Shown here one piece after another: positions 1 through 9,691 of a stretch of 48,889 bases of DNA (the stretch's first letter is position 1; each line of letters begins with the position of its first letter). The stretch is taken from contig NZ_JH976435.1 of assembly GCF_000306965.1 (NCBI RefSeq), positions 627,225-676,113 on the forward strand, read 5' to 3'. The position numbers and the translations under genes were made by a program. Source of the DNA: Amphibacillus jilinensis Y1 (GTDB lineage: Bacteria; Bacillota; Bacilli; Bacillales; Amphibacillaceae). The notes under the pieces were generated by a model. That model was given only the letters and a program-made list of their open reading frames with translations, did not search any database and was not told the DNA's origin.

Positions 1-5
1 CTCTG

Positions 6-2048
6 TTACAATTGAAACTTTTTAACCATCGTATCTAACTTGCCCGCAAGCGTTAAGAAGTATTCAGATTGTGCTTTCAATTTATCCATCAGATCCTTTT
101 GTTCTTCAGTAAAAGCAGCAGTTTCTTCAATCCCTGCCAGACTGTCTTCTGAAATACTTGCCACTTGATGCATACCTTTATGGATTTCCTGACTATTTTT
201 TTCAATATGAGTCATTGATGATGCAACAGCTTCAATTGTTCGATTCATTTCCAGCATTTGTTTTCTTATATCGTCAAAACTTTCCTTCGTTTGTTTGATT
301 TGTTCAAGGCTATCATGAGATTGTGATGCTGTATGGTTTAATGTTTGTACTAATAGTGATGACGCTTCTTTTATTCCATTAATAACATTGGAAATGTCTA
401 CTGAAGAATGACTCACTTGCTCAGCTAATTTTCTTATTTCATTAGCCACAACGTTAAATCCCTTTCCAGCTTCACCGGCACGAGCGGATTCAATTGCAGC
501 ATTTAATGCAAGTAAATGCGTTTGCTCGGTTATCTGATGAATGACTTCAGTTAATGATACAATATTATCCGTGCTCTGCTCTAGCGCTTTAATATTAGTA
601 ACAGAATTTAAAACGTCTTGATGGACTTGATGTATTTGTTCTAATGAAAGGTTCATTTGCACTGAACCTTGATGAGATAATTGATCAACATCACCTGCCA
701 TTCCTTGCAGAAGACTTGATTGTTTTTCGACTAAATGTATCTCTTGACCAAGTTGTTGACTTGATTTAGCTATATCACTTGACGTGTTTGCTTGATCTTC
801 GGCTCCCGTTGCAATCTCTTGCATCGTTGAAGTCATTTGATCACTTCCAACTTGTAATTCGCTACTTACTTTATCTAAGTGAAGGCCTTGATTATTGATA
901 TCCGTTGATGCTTGTTTCGTTTCCTTTAAAGTTGAATGGAGATTTTCTATCATTTTATTCATGGCTAAAGTTAATTGTCTCACTTCTCCACTGCCTTGAA
1001 CAACTATCTTCTCATTAAGCTTTCCTTCGGCTACATTTAAAGCTTTATTTTTCAATGTAATTAAAGGCTTAGACAAATTATTTGCAATGAAAATTGAGCT
1101 AAGGATAACAATAATTAATGTCACGACAGCAATTAGCGCTACGATGTTTCTCAGTTGTTTAATACTATTAAGCATTATATCCCTTGGTTCACTGACTAAA
1201 AGAGCCCAATCATTGCCCGGATAGTCATTATAACCAGCACTCATCGCGTAGCCTATAATAGAATCCACACCTATACTTGATTGACTATTTATAATACCGG
1301 ATTGATCTGGATTCGCTTCATGAATGCGTTGATAAACTTTGCCATCGCGATCTAATTGTTCAGAAATTTCCGGACTATCTTGGTCAATACTAGCTGAAGA
1401 AATTGTATCCGCGATTTTATTACCATCATGATTTACCAATTCTATAATATTGTGGTCTGATGTGATAGCATTAATATCATTCCAGATGTGTTCGACATCA
1501 AAAGCTGCTTCTATCATACCTAAGTATGTTTCTTCTCTATATATCGGAAGATAAAACATGATTACATAAGCATCGAGGGAAGCATCGTAGATAATATCAG
1601 AATATGATTGCCCTTCTTCGATTGCTTGCTCCCACCAGGGTTGGTCCTTAGAGTAGTCAGTTGATGGTTGACTCGTTGTTTGACTAACTAATGTGCCAGA
1701 ATTATCTAAAATAGAAAACGATTTAAAATATGTATAAGTGGTCAATTGATGGTTTAATTCTTCTTCAATGTCATAATCATGAGATAGAAGAGCTTCTACT
1801 GATTCTAATTTAGTTATGTTCTTTATTTCCCTTGTTCGTTCATACATAAAACGATCTAACTTCTCCATGTGAAGTTGAGCGAAGTTTTCAACCTTCTCAC
1901 CCACTTCATCTTCAAGCGAATGTGCAGCCAATTGATAGACGATACTTCCTATCAGTAAAACTGGAATAATTGATATGATACTAAATGACCAAACTAATTT
2001 TTGTTTAATCCCCCCGCGTTGTTGTTCTCTCTCTGCTTTTCTTTTCAC
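6..2048 (-). CDS. Methyl-accepting chemotaxis protein (transmembrane, Cache-type sensor)
   Basis: Membrane chemoreceptor that would signal ligand state to CheA/CheW. In the 680-residue product I see an N-terminal membrane segment (about residues 15-38), an extracytoplasmic region of about 260 residues resembling a double Cache sensor, a second membrane segment (about 300-325), a HAMP linker (about 325-380) and a long helical signalling domain. The hairpin-tip motif [19 protein letters not shown] is intact near residue 515. The gene is complete, ends next to the window edge, and is transcribed alone. The ligand cannot be inferred; Cache domains of this kind often bind amino or organic acids. 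Confidence 0.93.
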   Translation of the reverse strand: MKRKAEREQQRGGIKQKLVWSFSIISIIPVLLIGSIVYQLAAHSLEDEVGEKVENFAQLHMEKLDRFMYERTREIKNITKLESVEALLSHDYDIEEELNHQLTTYTYFKSFSILDNSGTLVSQTTSQPSTDYSKDQPWWEQAIEEGQSYSDIIYDASLDAYVIMFYLPIYREETYLGMIEAAFDVEHIWNDINAITSDHNIIELVNHDGNKIADTISSASIDQDSPEISEQLDRDGKVYQRIHEANPDQSGIINSQSSIGVDSIIGYAMSAGYNDYPGNDWALLVSEPRDIMLNSIKQLRNIVALIAVVTLIIVILSSIFIANNLSKPLITLKNKALNVAEGKLNEKIVVQGSGEVRQLTLAMNKMIENLHSTLKETKQASTDINNQGLHLDKVSSELQVGSDQMTSTMQEIATGAEDQANTSSDIAKSSQQLGQEIHLVEKQSSLLQGMAGDVDQLSHQGSVQMNLSLEQIHQVHQDVLNSVTNIKALEQSTDNIVSLTEVIHQITEQTHLLALNAAIESARAGEAGKGFNVVANEIRKLAEQVSHSSVDISNVINGIKEASSLLVQTLNHTASQSHDSLEQIKQTKESFDDIRKQMLEMNRTIEAVASSMTHIEKNSQEIHKGMHQVASISEDSLAGIEETAAFTEEQKDLMDKLKAQSEYFLTLAGKLDTMVKKFQL

Positions 2049-2272
2049 TTAAATCACCCTTTTATTCCTTTAATTAAATTGTGAATTTATCACAATCAGA
2101 CTATCGTAATATCGGATGATTTAACCTTATTTTAAATATTTTGTAAAAATTTCTTAAACTCTACATGTTATAAAGTTCACAATTTGTTCACTTCAACACA
2201 AAATATAGCTACAGTTCATTGGTGATTTAGTAAACAAAATGTCGAAGGTCAAAAGTCGACTTCTCAAAATTC

Positions 2273-2310
2273 ACCCCTAAACATGAGAACCTGAGTTCAT
2301 ATTTAGGGGT
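2273..2310 (-). terminator. Hairpin downstream of bkdB
   Basis: A long inverted repeat, with arms containing ACCCCTAAA and TTTAGGGGT extended by CATGAGAAC/GTTCAT, lies about 30 bases after the bkdB stop. The following tract on the minus strand is only weakly U-rich, so termination is likely but not certain. The rest of 2049-2340 holds AT-rich promoter space for the chemoreceptor and no gene that I can see. Confidence 0.55.
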
Positions 2311-2340
2311 TACTTAATTACGTTTAATATATCAATTTGT

Positions 2341-3573
2341 TTAGTAAATAGGTGTTGTATTTCCCGAAATGTTTTCTAAAATTGCTTTCACATGTGACAT
2401 AAATTGACCACAAATAACACCATCGAGTATTCGGTGATCGAGGGATAAACATAAATTAACCATATCACGCGCAGCAAACATATCATCAATAATAACTGGT
2501 CTTTTAACAATTGATTCCACTTGTAGAATCGCTGCTTGGGGATAGTTAATAACACCCATCGATTGAACAGAACCAAATGTACCGGTGTTGTTCACAGTAA
2601 AAGTACCGCCTTCCATGTCCTGATGGGTTAATGTACCACTCTTTGCTTTTTGAGCTAAAACATGTATTTCTTTTGCTATACCTTTAATACTTTTCTCATC
2701 AACATTTTTAATAACAGGGACAAAAAGCTCTGATTCATTCCCCACGGCGATAGATAAATTAATATCTTTATGCTGAATAATCTTATCATTCGCCCAAGAA
2801 CTATTTAATTCAGGGAATTTTTTCAAAGCTTTAGCAACTGCGTTTAAGAAAAAGGCAAAATAAGACAGGTTATATCCCTCACTCTGCTTAAAATGATCTT
2901 TCTCTTCGTTTCGATAGCGAACCAAATTCGTTACATCTACTTCAATCATCATCCAAGCATGCGGAATTTCCGAAGTAGATTTTACCATGTTTGTAGCAAT
3001 TGCCTTTCGCATGCCAGTTACAGGAATTTCTTTATCCGCCAATAGGCTTGTTGATTTTTCAATTGTTGAAGTATTTAGTGTTGGCGTTTCTGTAACGTGT
3101 TTTTGTTTTTGTTCTTGTTTCGTTTGGTTAATGTGCTTATTAATATCCTTACGTGTTATACGGCCACCCATTCCTGTACCTTGAACAGAATCAAGATCAA
3201 TTTGATGCTCTGAAGCCAATTTTAATACAGCTGGTGAATAGCGATTCTTCATCGTGTTTAACTCTTTAGTAGAGCTTATTTCTTCGTGATTATGCTCCAT
3301 TTCTGGCTGATTAGATACGGTTGGTTCCATCGACTCAACTTCTATTTCGCACAAAGGTGTACCGACATCAATAGTTGTTTCTTCTTCTACTAAAAGTTTT
3401 GTGATTTTCCCACTAAAGCTAGCCGGAACTTCCGCATTGACTTTGTCAGTCATTACTTCTACCAGTGGTTGATACTTCTCAATTACATCACCTACTTGTA
3501 CCAACCATTGACTAATGGTCCCTTCAGTAACACTTTCACCAAGCTGTGGCATAGTTATTGTTTTAACGGTCAT
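2341..3573 (-). CDS. bkdB: Branched-chain 2-oxoacid dehydrogenase E2 (lipoamide acyltransferase)
   Basis: Core E2 subunit that passes branched acyl groups to CoA, supplying primers for branched-chain fatty acids. The N-terminal lipoyl domain carries the lipoylation site in VMTDKVNAEVP. A peripheral subunit-binding domain lies near residue 115 (SPAVLKLASEHQID), and the C-terminal catalytic domain ends with the active-site motif DHRILDG. I place the start at the ATG at 3573, seven bases after GGAGG, rather than at an upstream in-frame TTG, giving 410 residues. It is the last gene of the lpdV-bkdAA-bkdAB-bkdB run, 19 bases after bkdAB. Confidence 0.93.
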   Translation of the reverse strand: MTVKTITMPQLGESVTEGTISQWLVQVGDVIEKYQPLVEVMTDKVNAEVPASFSGKITKLLVEEETTIDVGTPLCEIEVESMEPTVSNQPEMEHNHEEISSTKELNTMKNRYSPAVLKLASEHQIDLDSVQGTGMGGRITRKDINKHINQTKQEQKQKHVTETPTLNTSTIEKSTSLLADKEIPVTGMRKAIATNMVKSTSEIPHAWMMIEVDVTNLVRYRNEEKDHFKQSEGYNLSYFAFFLNAVAKALKKFPELNSSWANDKIIQHKDINLSIAVGNESELFVPVIKNVDEKSIKGIAKEIHVLAQKAKSGTLTHQDMEGGTFTVNNTGTFGSVQSMGVINYPQAAILQVESIVKRPVIIDDMFAARDMVNLCLSLDHRILDGVICGQFMSHVKAILENISGNTTPIY

Positions 3574-3592
3574 CTTATTCCCTCCCAAGCAA

Positions 3593-4579
3593 TTAAAATA
3601 AGGCCAATTCTAACATTGCTTGTTTTATTTTGTCTTGATTAACCATAAATGCTTTTTCTAATGTGGGTGCATAAGGCATCGCAGGTACATTAGGTCCAGC
3701 TAGACGCTTAATCGGAGCGTCAAGTTCAAACAAACAATGTTCACCAATAATCGCTGATACTTCACTAATTATGCTACCTTCTTTATTATCCTCGGTTATT
3801 AACAATACTTTTCCTGTTTTATTAACAGCATTAATAATCGCTTCTTGGTCAAGCGGATAAATTGTTCTTAAATCGAGTAGATTTACTTCTATCCCTTGTT
3901 CTTCAGCTAACTCTTTAGCTGCTTCTTTAGCATAATGCACACAAAGTCCGTAAGTAATAACCGTAATATCAGTTCCCTCTTGTATGAGGTTAGCTTTCCC
4001 TATTTCAATGACTTCTTCGTTGTTGTCAATTTCTTCTTTAAGTAGGCGATACGCCTTTTTATGTTCAAAATATAAGACCGGATCTGGGTCTCGTATTGCG
4101 GCTTTTAGTAAACCTTTTGCGTCACGAGGACTTGAAGGCATAACAATTTTTAAACCTGGTTGATTGGCAAAGATAGCTTCTATGGACTGAGAATGATAGA
4201 GTGCCCCATGCACGCCACCGCCATAAGGTGCTCTAATGGTAATCGGACATGTCCAATCATTATTTGAGCGATATCTTATTTTTGCTGCTTCCGAAATAAT
4301 TTGATTGACAGCTGGTAAAATAAAATCTGCAAATTGCATTTCTGCAATAGGAATCATGCCATACATAGCAGCACCTATCCCAACTCCAGCAATAGCCGAC
4401 TCTGCCAATGGTGTATCAATCACACGCTTTGCTCCAAATCGTTCATATAAACCTTCTGTAGCTCGAAAGACTCCACCTCGTTTACCCACATCTTCCCCTA
4501 AGACAAACACACGTTCGTCGCGTTCCATTTCTTCTTCCATGGCTGTTTTGATTGCCTCTATATAAGATACAACTGGCAT
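3593..4579 (-). CDS. bkdAB: Branched-chain 2-oxoacid dehydrogenase E1 beta subunit
   Basis: Beta chain of the thiamine-diphosphate E1 heterotetramer that decarboxylates branched 2-oxo acids from leucine, isoleucine and valine. The 328-residue product has the transketolase pyrimidine-binding domain (MPVVSYIEAIKTAMEEEM, with VLGEDVG) followed by a transketolase C-terminal domain (VLLITEDNKEGS), which is the usual E1-beta layout. AAGGAGG stands seven bases before the ATG. It is 17 bases after bkdAA and clearly cotranscribed. Pyruvate dehydrogenase E1-beta is the main alternative; the Bkd call rests on the gene set, since there is a dedicated lpdV and the E1 alpha is Bkd-like. Confidence 0.9.
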   Translation of the reverse strand: MPVVSYIEAIKTAMEEEMERDERVFVLGEDVGKRGGVFRATEGLYERFGAKRVIDTPLAESAIAGVGIGAAMYGMIPIAEMQFADFILPAVNQIISEAAKIRYRSNNDWTCPITIRAPYGGGVHGALYHSQSIEAIFANQPGLKIVMPSSPRDAKGLLKAAIRDPDPVLYFEHKKAYRLLKEEIDNNEEVIEIGKANLIQEGTDITVITYGLCVHYAKEAAKELAEEQGIEVNLLDLRTIYPLDQEAIINAVNKTGKVLLITEDNKEGSIISEVSAIIGEHCLFELDAPIKRLAGPNVPAMPYAPTLEKAFMVNQDKIKQAMLELALF

Positions 4580-4596
4580 TTATAATCCTCCTTTTC

Positions 4597-5580
4597 TTAC
4601 TGATATACACCATCGAATAATGTATCCGGTGATGCGTAAGGTGCAGCATCAGCATAATCTGTCGCTTCATCAATCAATGATTTAATCGTTTGCTCCATCT
4701 CTTTTTCATTTTCTTCTGTTAAAATATTGTGAGCTATCAAATATTCCCTAAATGAAATTAAACCATCTTTCTCCTTCGCCTGTTTAACTTCTTCTTCTGA
4801 GCGATATGTTCGGTCATCATCATCACTCGAGTGTGGTGTGAGACGATAACTAACGGCTTCGATCAGAGTAGGACCAGATCCCTCTCTCGCCCGATCTGCT
4901 GCTTGTTTAACTGATCTATAAACAGCAAATGGATCATTACCATCAACTGTTTCACCGTGCATACCGTAACCAATAGCACGATCAGATATTTTTTCACACG
5001 CCACCTGCTCGTTTAAAGCAACGGAAATAGCATATTGATTGTTTTCCACCATAATGATAACCGGCAATTTGTGAACAGCTGCAAAGTTAGCCCCTTCATG
5101 AAAATCACCTTGATTAGAAGAGCCTTCACCTAAAGTGACGAAAGCAATAGCATCATCATTATTCATCTGACACGCTAAACCTACCCCAACAGCATGAGGA
5201 ACTTGTGTTGTAACAGGTGATGATCCTGTTAGCATCCTTAATTTTCTTGAACCGAAGTGACCTGGCATTTGCCGGCCTCCTGAATTGGGATCTTCTGCTT
5301 TAGCAAATGCTTGCAACATCAACTCTTTTATCGACATACCTAGAGCAAGTACCACACCAACATCACGATAATAAGGTGCAGTGTAATCTTTCTCACGATT
5401 CAATGCAAAAGAAGCTGCAACCTGTTGAACTTCTTGACCTTGACATGAAACAACAAAAGGAATTTTACCCGCCCGATTTAACAACCACATCCGTTCATCT
5501 ACACGTCTCGCTGTTAACATAATACGATACATATCTAGTACTTCTTCTTCCGAGAGACCAAGTTCAGTATGTTTAGTCAT
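4597..5580 (-). CDS. bkdAA: Branched-chain 2-oxoacid dehydrogenase E1 alpha subunit
   Basis: Alpha chain of the E1 component, holding most thiamine-diphosphate and Mg contacts. The product is 327 residues. It shows the thiamine-binding signature GEGSSNQGDFHEGANFAAV followed by VENNQYAIS, and the phosphorylation-loop region YRLTPHSSDDDD typical of branched-chain enzymes. It sits 18 bases downstream of lpdV and upstream of bkdAB. The GAAAGGAG ribosome site supports the annotated ATG. Confidence 0.92.
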   Translation of the reverse strand: MTKHTELGLSEEEVLDMYRIMLTARRVDERMWLLNRAGKIPFVVSCQGQEVQQVAASFALNREKDYTAPYYRDVGVVLALGMSIKELMLQAFAKAEDPNSGGRQMPGHFGSRKLRMLTGSSPVTTQVPHAVGVGLACQMNNDDAIAFVTLGEGSSNQGDFHEGANFAAVHKLPVIIMVENNQYAISVALNEQVACEKISDRAIGYGMHGETVDGNDPFAVYRSVKQAADRAREGSGPTLIEAVSYRLTPHSSDDDDRTYRSEEEVKQAKEKDGLISFREYLIAHNILTEENEKEMEQTIKSLIDEATDYADAAPYASPDTLFDGVYQ

Positions 5581-5598
5581 TATTATTCTCCTTTCAAT

Positions 5599-7026
5599 TT
5601 AACCATGTATTTGTTTTCCATGGATAGCTAATGCTGTTTCTTGCATAACCTCGCTAAGCGAAGGATGAGGATGAATCGTTTGTCCTATTTCCTCGGCTGT
5701 AGCATTTAACACCATTGCTAATCCTGCTTCAGATATTAAATCTGTCACATGGTTTCCAATCATATGAATACCAATGATATCTTCTGTTTCTCGATCTGAT
5801 ATAATTTTTACAAAACCAGTCGTATGTCCTTCAATAACGGCTTTTCCAATCGCAGAAAAAGGCATTTTAGCTACTTGCACAGCCTTACCTTCACGTCTAG
5901 CTTCTTGCTCTGTTAAACCTACGGTTGCTATTTCAGGTTGACTATATACACAACTTATCACGAAATTTTCTTGTGGCAATTGCTCATGTGTATTCGCAAT
6001 ATGTTCAACAGCTAGTTTGCCTTCATGTGCTGCTACATGCGCAAGTTGAGCACCCCCGATACAGTCACCCACTGCATAAATATGTGACTCTTTGGTCTGG
6101 TAATATTGGTTAACTTTAATAAAACCATGATCATCTAATTCTATTGAAGTATTCTCGAGTCCTAAATCATTAGTAAACGCTTGGCGACCTATCGAAACAA
6201 GAACGGTATCAGCTGTAGCTTGTTTACTCACATTTCCTTGTAAGGTCAAGCTTAATTTAACCTGAGCTTGATCAATAACCTCATATTCTCCAATATTTGC
6301 TTCAGTTAATATATCTACACCTTTTTTAGAAAGTTCCTTTTTCATTAATCTTGATATATCTTTGTCAAAATTAGGTAATATTTGCTGATCCGACTCAATC
6401 ACAGTTACCTTTACACCAAAATCACTTAACATTGATGCCCACTCAATACCAATCACACCACCCCCAACAATCATCATTGAGTCAGGTAATTTTTCGAGAT
6501 TGAGCGCTTGGTCAGAAGAAAGAATGAACTTTCCGTCAAATGGCATACTTTCTATTTGGCGCGCTTTTGTACCAGTAGCAATTAAGACATTCTTACCAAT
6601 CAACATTACATTTTCTCGATCATCTTTATATTCGACAGAAACAGTCCCAGACATGGGAGAAAAAATAGAGGGTCCAAGCAACCGTCCAAATCCATCAAAA
6701 ACATCAATCTTATTTTTTTTAATTAACTGTTGAACACCTTTATGAAGCTGATCAACAACTGATAATTTTCGTGCTTGTACTTCACTAAAGTTTATCAGCG
6801 CTTGATTGGTTTCAATTCCAAATAATGAACTGTTTTTTACAGTCTGATAAATAGCAGCACTTTTTAATAATGATTTTGTTGGAATACAACCGCGATGTAG
6901 GCATGTACCTCCTAATAAATCTGCTTCGACAAGTGCAACAGAAAGGCCGAGTTGCGTTGCTCTAATAGCAGACACATACCCTCCCATACCACCACCCAAT
7001 ATGACTAGGTCATAATTTTTCGCCAT
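5599..7026 (-). CDS. lpdV: Dihydrolipoyl dehydrogenase (E3) of the Bkd complex
   Basis: Flavoprotein that reoxidises the E2 lipoyl group with NAD. The 475-residue protein opens with the FAD-binding GGGMGG motif, then the redox-active disulfide GGTCLHRGCIPTK, an NAD-binding GGGVIGIEWAS motif, and a C-terminal dimerisation domain with the HPHPSLSE catalytic histidine. It is the first gene of the remaining bkd operon. In B. subtilis it is preceded by ptb, bcd and buk. Here about 230 AT-rich bases upstream run directly into an IS3-type element, and none of those genes is present in the window. Confidence 0.93.
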   Translation of the reverse strand: MAKNYDLVILGGGMGGYVSAIRATQLGLSVALVEADLLGGTCLHRGCIPTKSLLKSAAIYQTVKNSSLFGIETNQALINFSEVQARKLSVVDQLHKGVQQLIKKNKIDVFDGFGRLLGPSIFSPMSGTVSVEYKDDRENVMLIGKNVLIATGTKARQIESMPFDGKFILSSDQALNLEKLPDSMMIVGGGVIGIEWASMLSDFGVKVTVIESDQQILPNFDKDISRLMKKELSKKGVDILTEANIGEYEVIDQAQVKLSLTLQGNVSKQATADTVLVSIGRQAFTNDLGLENTSIELDDHGFIKVNQYYQTKESHIYAVGDCIGGAQLAHVAAHEGKLAVEHIANTHEQLPQENFVISCVYSQPEIATVGLTEQEARREGKAVQVAKMPFSAIGKAVIEGHTTGFVKIISDRETEDIIGIHMIGNHVTDLISEAGLAMVLNATAEEIGQTIHPHPSLSEVMQETALAIHGKQIHG

Positions 7027-7320
7027 AGAAAAGCTCCTTTATCTACAATAATCTTATTATTAATATAACCTTCCCTTCCATCTTATCGTTAATCGCTTCT
7101 TTTAGCAAGAAACATTTATACAAGATATTAGTAATAGGTAATAAATTTATCCTTTATATTGTTTGAATTGGGGTAGCGTCAGGAAAATGCGGATTTACAA
7201 CGATAAGGAAATTCCAAATTAAAAAGCCCAACTTCTCTGCAAAACAAAATATGATATGCTCCCCTAAAGGTAGACAGATTAAAAAATAAAAATCTGACTG
7301 CTTATAGGGGAGTATTTATT

Positions 7321-7998
7321 ATGTCCAAAAGATCTTACTCTGCAGAAGAGAAATACGAGGTATTAAAGAAATTAGATAAGCAGTGTTCAACATATGAACT
7401 TGAGTCAAAATATAATGTGCACCATACAACGATTGTGGACTGGAAACACAAGTATGATAAGTATGGTTTGGAGGGTCTAAAAGCGTCTTCCACTTGGAAA
7501 AAGTATTCAAAGGAATTGAAGCTAGCTGCCATTAGAGATTATCTGTCTGGGAAGTATTCGATACGTGCGGTGGTTAGGTTGTATGAAATATCGAGTACTT
7601 CTGTCCTCAGAGGTTGGACAAAGAAGTATAATAGTCATAGAGATTTAAAAGACACGTCAAAAGGAAGGACGAGCGCTATGACTAAGGGAAGAAAAACGAC
7701 TTGGGAAGAACGAATACAGATTGTAATGGATTGCCTGGGGAACGAAAAAAATTATCAAGAAACAGCTAATACTTATAATGTTTCTTATCAACAAGTTTAT
7801 CAGTGGGTTAAGAAGTATGAAGATGGTGGAGATGAAGCGCTGAAAGATAAACGTGGTCATAAGAAAGAAGAAGCTAAGCTAACTCCAGAAGAGAAAACCA
7901 ACCTTCAAATGAAAAAGTTAGAAAGAGAAAATGAACGGTTACGTGCGGAGAATTTATTCTTAAAAAAGTTAGAGGAGATCGAAAGGAGGCGAAAATAA
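7321..7998 (+). CDS. IS3-family transposase OrfA (helix-turn-helix protein)
   Basis: 225-residue DNA-binding half of the transposase. It contains repeated helix-turn-helix units (SAEEKYEVLKKLDK near the start, then VVRLYEISSTSVLRGW and TANTYNVSYQQVYQWVKKY) and a C-terminal leucine-rich coiled coil (LERENERLRAENLFLKKLEE) used for oligomerisation. This is longer than the roughly 100-170 residues of many OrfA proteins because of the extra HTH units. The A AAA AAG slippery heptamer lies near its 3' end. Confidence 0.88.
   Translation: MSKRSYSAEEKYEVLKKLDKQCSTYELESKYNVHHTTIVDWKHKYDKYGLEGLKASSTWKKYSKELKLAAIRDYLSGKYSIRAVVRLYEISSTSVLRGWTKKYNSHRDLKDTSKGRTSAMTKGRKTTWEERIQIVMDCLGNEKNYQETANTYNVSYQQVYQWVKKYEDGGDEALKDKRGHKKEEAKLTPEEKTNLQMKKLERENERLRAENLFLKKLEEIERRRK
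7962..7968 (+). other. Programmed -1 frameshift heptamer (A AAA AAG) between orfA and orfB
   Basis: The zero-frame codons read TTA AAA AAG, so the heptamer is in the correct register for tandem slippage into the -1 frame. That frame is open all the way to 8876. An AGGAGG lies downstream at 7984-7989. It could serve independent orfB initiation, but it is on the wrong side to be an upstream stimulator. Confidence 0.7.
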
Positions 7999-8876
7999 GC
8001 CAAATCCGGTTTGAGGATAAATATATCGCTATTCAAGAGCTTCACCAGGATGAAGGTTTAAGCATTCGTTTACTTTGTGAAATTGCAGGAATTGCACGAT
8101 CTGCATACTACAAGTGGCTTAACCGTACACCTTCCTCCAGAGAAATACTAAATAAAGAAATTATCAAAGAGATGAAAGCTCTCCATGAAAAAGTGGATGG
8201 CATATTTGGTTATCGCCAAATGCTGCTTCACATGAATAGAAAGTTCGAGGAGAAGTTTAATCATAAAAGAATCTATCGGTTGATGAAAGTGGCTGGATTA
8301 CGCTCTCTCATTCGTGTCAAGAAGAAGCACTATAAACGCTCTACACCTCAACATGTGGCAGACAATATATTAAATCGTGAATTTACAGCCGAGAAACCAA
8401 ATGAAAAATGGGTAACGGACGTGACAGAATTTAAGTATGGCCAATCAAAAAAGGCCTATTTAAGTGCCATCCGTGATCTTTATGACGGATCTATTATAAG
8501 TTATGTTCTAGGACACTCCAACAATAATCAACTCGTATTCAAGACACTTTATCAAGCCACAGTACTATTGAATGGTGACCATCCTCTTATCCATAGTGAC
8601 CGTGGATTTCAATACACATCTAAAGGGTTCAAACGCAAGATAGATGCGGCAGAGATGACACAAAGTATGTCACGAGTTGGGCGGTGTATTGATAATGGCC
8701 CAATGGAATCATTTTTCGGAACACTGAAATGTGAGAAATATTATTTGCACAAATATAAGACATTTGAGGAACTTACTACTGCGATAGATGAGTACATCCA
8801 TTATTATAATCATGAAAGATACCAAAAACGATTAAAAGGCCTTAGCCCTATGGAATATAGAGCTAAAGCCGCTTAA
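7968..8876 (+). CDS. IS3-family transposase OrfB (DDE integrase domain), expressed by -1 frameshift
   Basis: Catalytic half of the transposase. The open frame continues upstream of the first ATG (8172), through K-E-A-K-I-S-Q-I-R-F-E-D, to the slippery site, so the OrfAB fusion is the likely product. The HTH_21 region (GYRQMLLHMNRKF) precedes the rve integrase core. The catalytic triad is visible: D in WVTDVTEF, D in HSDRGFQYTS, and E in NGPMESFFGTLK with K seven residues later. No stop or frameshift damages it, so the element could be active. Confidence 0.87.
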   Translation, partial: VRGDRKEAKISQIRFEDKYIAIQELHQDEGLSIRLLCEIAGIARSAYYKWLNRTPSSREILNKEIIKEMKALHEKVDGIFGYRQMLLHMNRKFEEKFNHKRIYRLMKVAGLRSLIRVKKKHYKRSTPQHVADNILNREFTAEKPNEKWVTDVTEFKYGQSKKAYLSAIRDLYDGSIISYVLGHSNNNQLVFKTLYQATVLLNGDHPLIHSDRGFQYTSKGFKRKIDAAEMTQSMSRVGRCIDNGPMESFFGTLKCEKYYLHKYKTFEELTTAIDEYIHYYNHERYQKRLKGLSPMEYRAKAA

Positions 8877-8983
8877 ATCATTTTTATTATTTCCACTGTC
8901 TACTTGACAGGGGGCAGTTCGTTTTCAGTTACTTCATTATTTTTATTTGAACTAATATAAGACTGATAAGTTGATTTTCTAGC

Positions 8984-9616
8984 TCAGTTATTTATTGAAT
9001 TCATTAATTGGAAGAAGTATTCAGGTTTATGAGTCTTATTTAGGTTATACCATGAATGTAATGTATCTGGTGCAAAAACATCTAATTTTTTCAATACTTC
9101 CAACGCAAATTCCAGAGGAGCTATTCCTGATGCAGTAACTAAATTCGCATCAGATACCGCAGACCTTACCTCATAGAACTTTTCTCCTTTATAGTTAGGA
9201 CATACCATTTTAGTGTATTCTAAATTATTACTTGTATGCTTTCTAGTATCTAAGTATCCCATATTCGCAAGGGCCTCAGTTGCACCACAAATTGCAGCAA
9301 CAATAGTACCAAGCTTTAAAGCTTGACCTATTCTTTCCAAGATGGGTTGATGAATTTCTTCATTCCAAGTAGTTCCACCTGGTAAAATTAAAAGATCTTT
9401 ATTCTCAAGAGTACATTCATTAAGCGAAATATCTGCTTTTATGCTCAGTCCTCCCATAGTAGTAATCCTTTCTTTATTAGCCCCTACTGTAACTACTTTT
9501 AAAGGTACTAAATCTTGTTTGAAATATCTTCCTGAGTTTAGTTCAGCAATTAAATATCCATATTCCCAGTCCGACATTGTATTAAATACATAAAGAAAAA
9601 CTTTTTTTGTTTGCAT
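8984..9616 (-). CDS. DJ-1/PfpI-family protein (type 1 glutamine amidotransferase-like)
   Basis: Cytosolic protein of about 210 residues with the DJ-1/PfpI fold. The nucleophile elbow AAICGATEALA has Cys near residue 110, and LLILPGG with the upstream acidic residue is conserved. Members act as glyoxalases/deglycases, chaperones or unassigned hydrolases, so the reaction is not deduced here. The start is the ATG at 9616 behind GGAG rather than the ORF's upstream start. It lies just downstream of the WYL regulator gene on the same strand, suggesting a regulator-target pair. The 68 bases between its stop and the IS3 end carry nothing recognised. Confidence 0.8.
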   Translation of the reverse strand: MQTKKVFLYVFNTMSDWEYGYLIAELNSGRYFKQDLVPLKVVTVGANKERITTMGGLSIKADISLNECTLENKDLLILPGGTTWNEEIHQPILERIGQALKLGTIVAAICGATEALANMGYLDTRKHTSNNLEYTKMVCPNYKGEKFYEVRSAVSDANLVTASGIAPLEFALEVLKKLDVFAPDTLHSWYNLNKTHKPEYFFQLMNSINN

Positions 9617-9658
9617 CCAATAACACTCCAATCACATTTAATATAGCCAAATATAACA

Positions 9659-9690
9659 TAACTTCCCTGACACCTAGCGTCAGGGAAGTT
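9659..9690. terminator. Strong hairpin between the WYL regulator and the DJ-1 gene
   Basis: Inverted repeat AACTTCCCTGAC / GTCAGGGAAGTT (12 bp, 7-base loop) starts right after the regulator stop. Neither strand has a proper U tract behind it, so it may be an attenuating or protecting structure or an operator rather than a full terminator. Confidence 0.5.
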
Positions 9691-9691
9691 A

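Larger units (their letters stand above)
7257..8916 (+). mobile_element. IS3-family insertion sequence, apparently complete
   Basis: About 1.66 kb bounded by imperfect 21-bp terminal inverted repeats starting TGC and sharing the inner block GTAGACAG. The left end begins at 7257 and the right end finishes at 8916. Inside are orfA and orfB in the -1 frame arrangement of the family. The 3-4 bases flanking each end (ATA/GATA and GTT/GTTC) do not match, so no target duplication is visible. The element may be old, or it may have recombined with another copy. Confidence 0.85.

Noticed and set aside
7250-8925. Target-site duplication of the IS3 element
   Set aside because: Flanking bases (GATA against GTTC) do not match in length 3 or 4.
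9659-9690. Classical rho-independent terminator between the WYL and DJ-1 genes
   Set aside because: The 12-bp hairpin is strong but no U tract follows on either strand, so I list it only as a hairpin.
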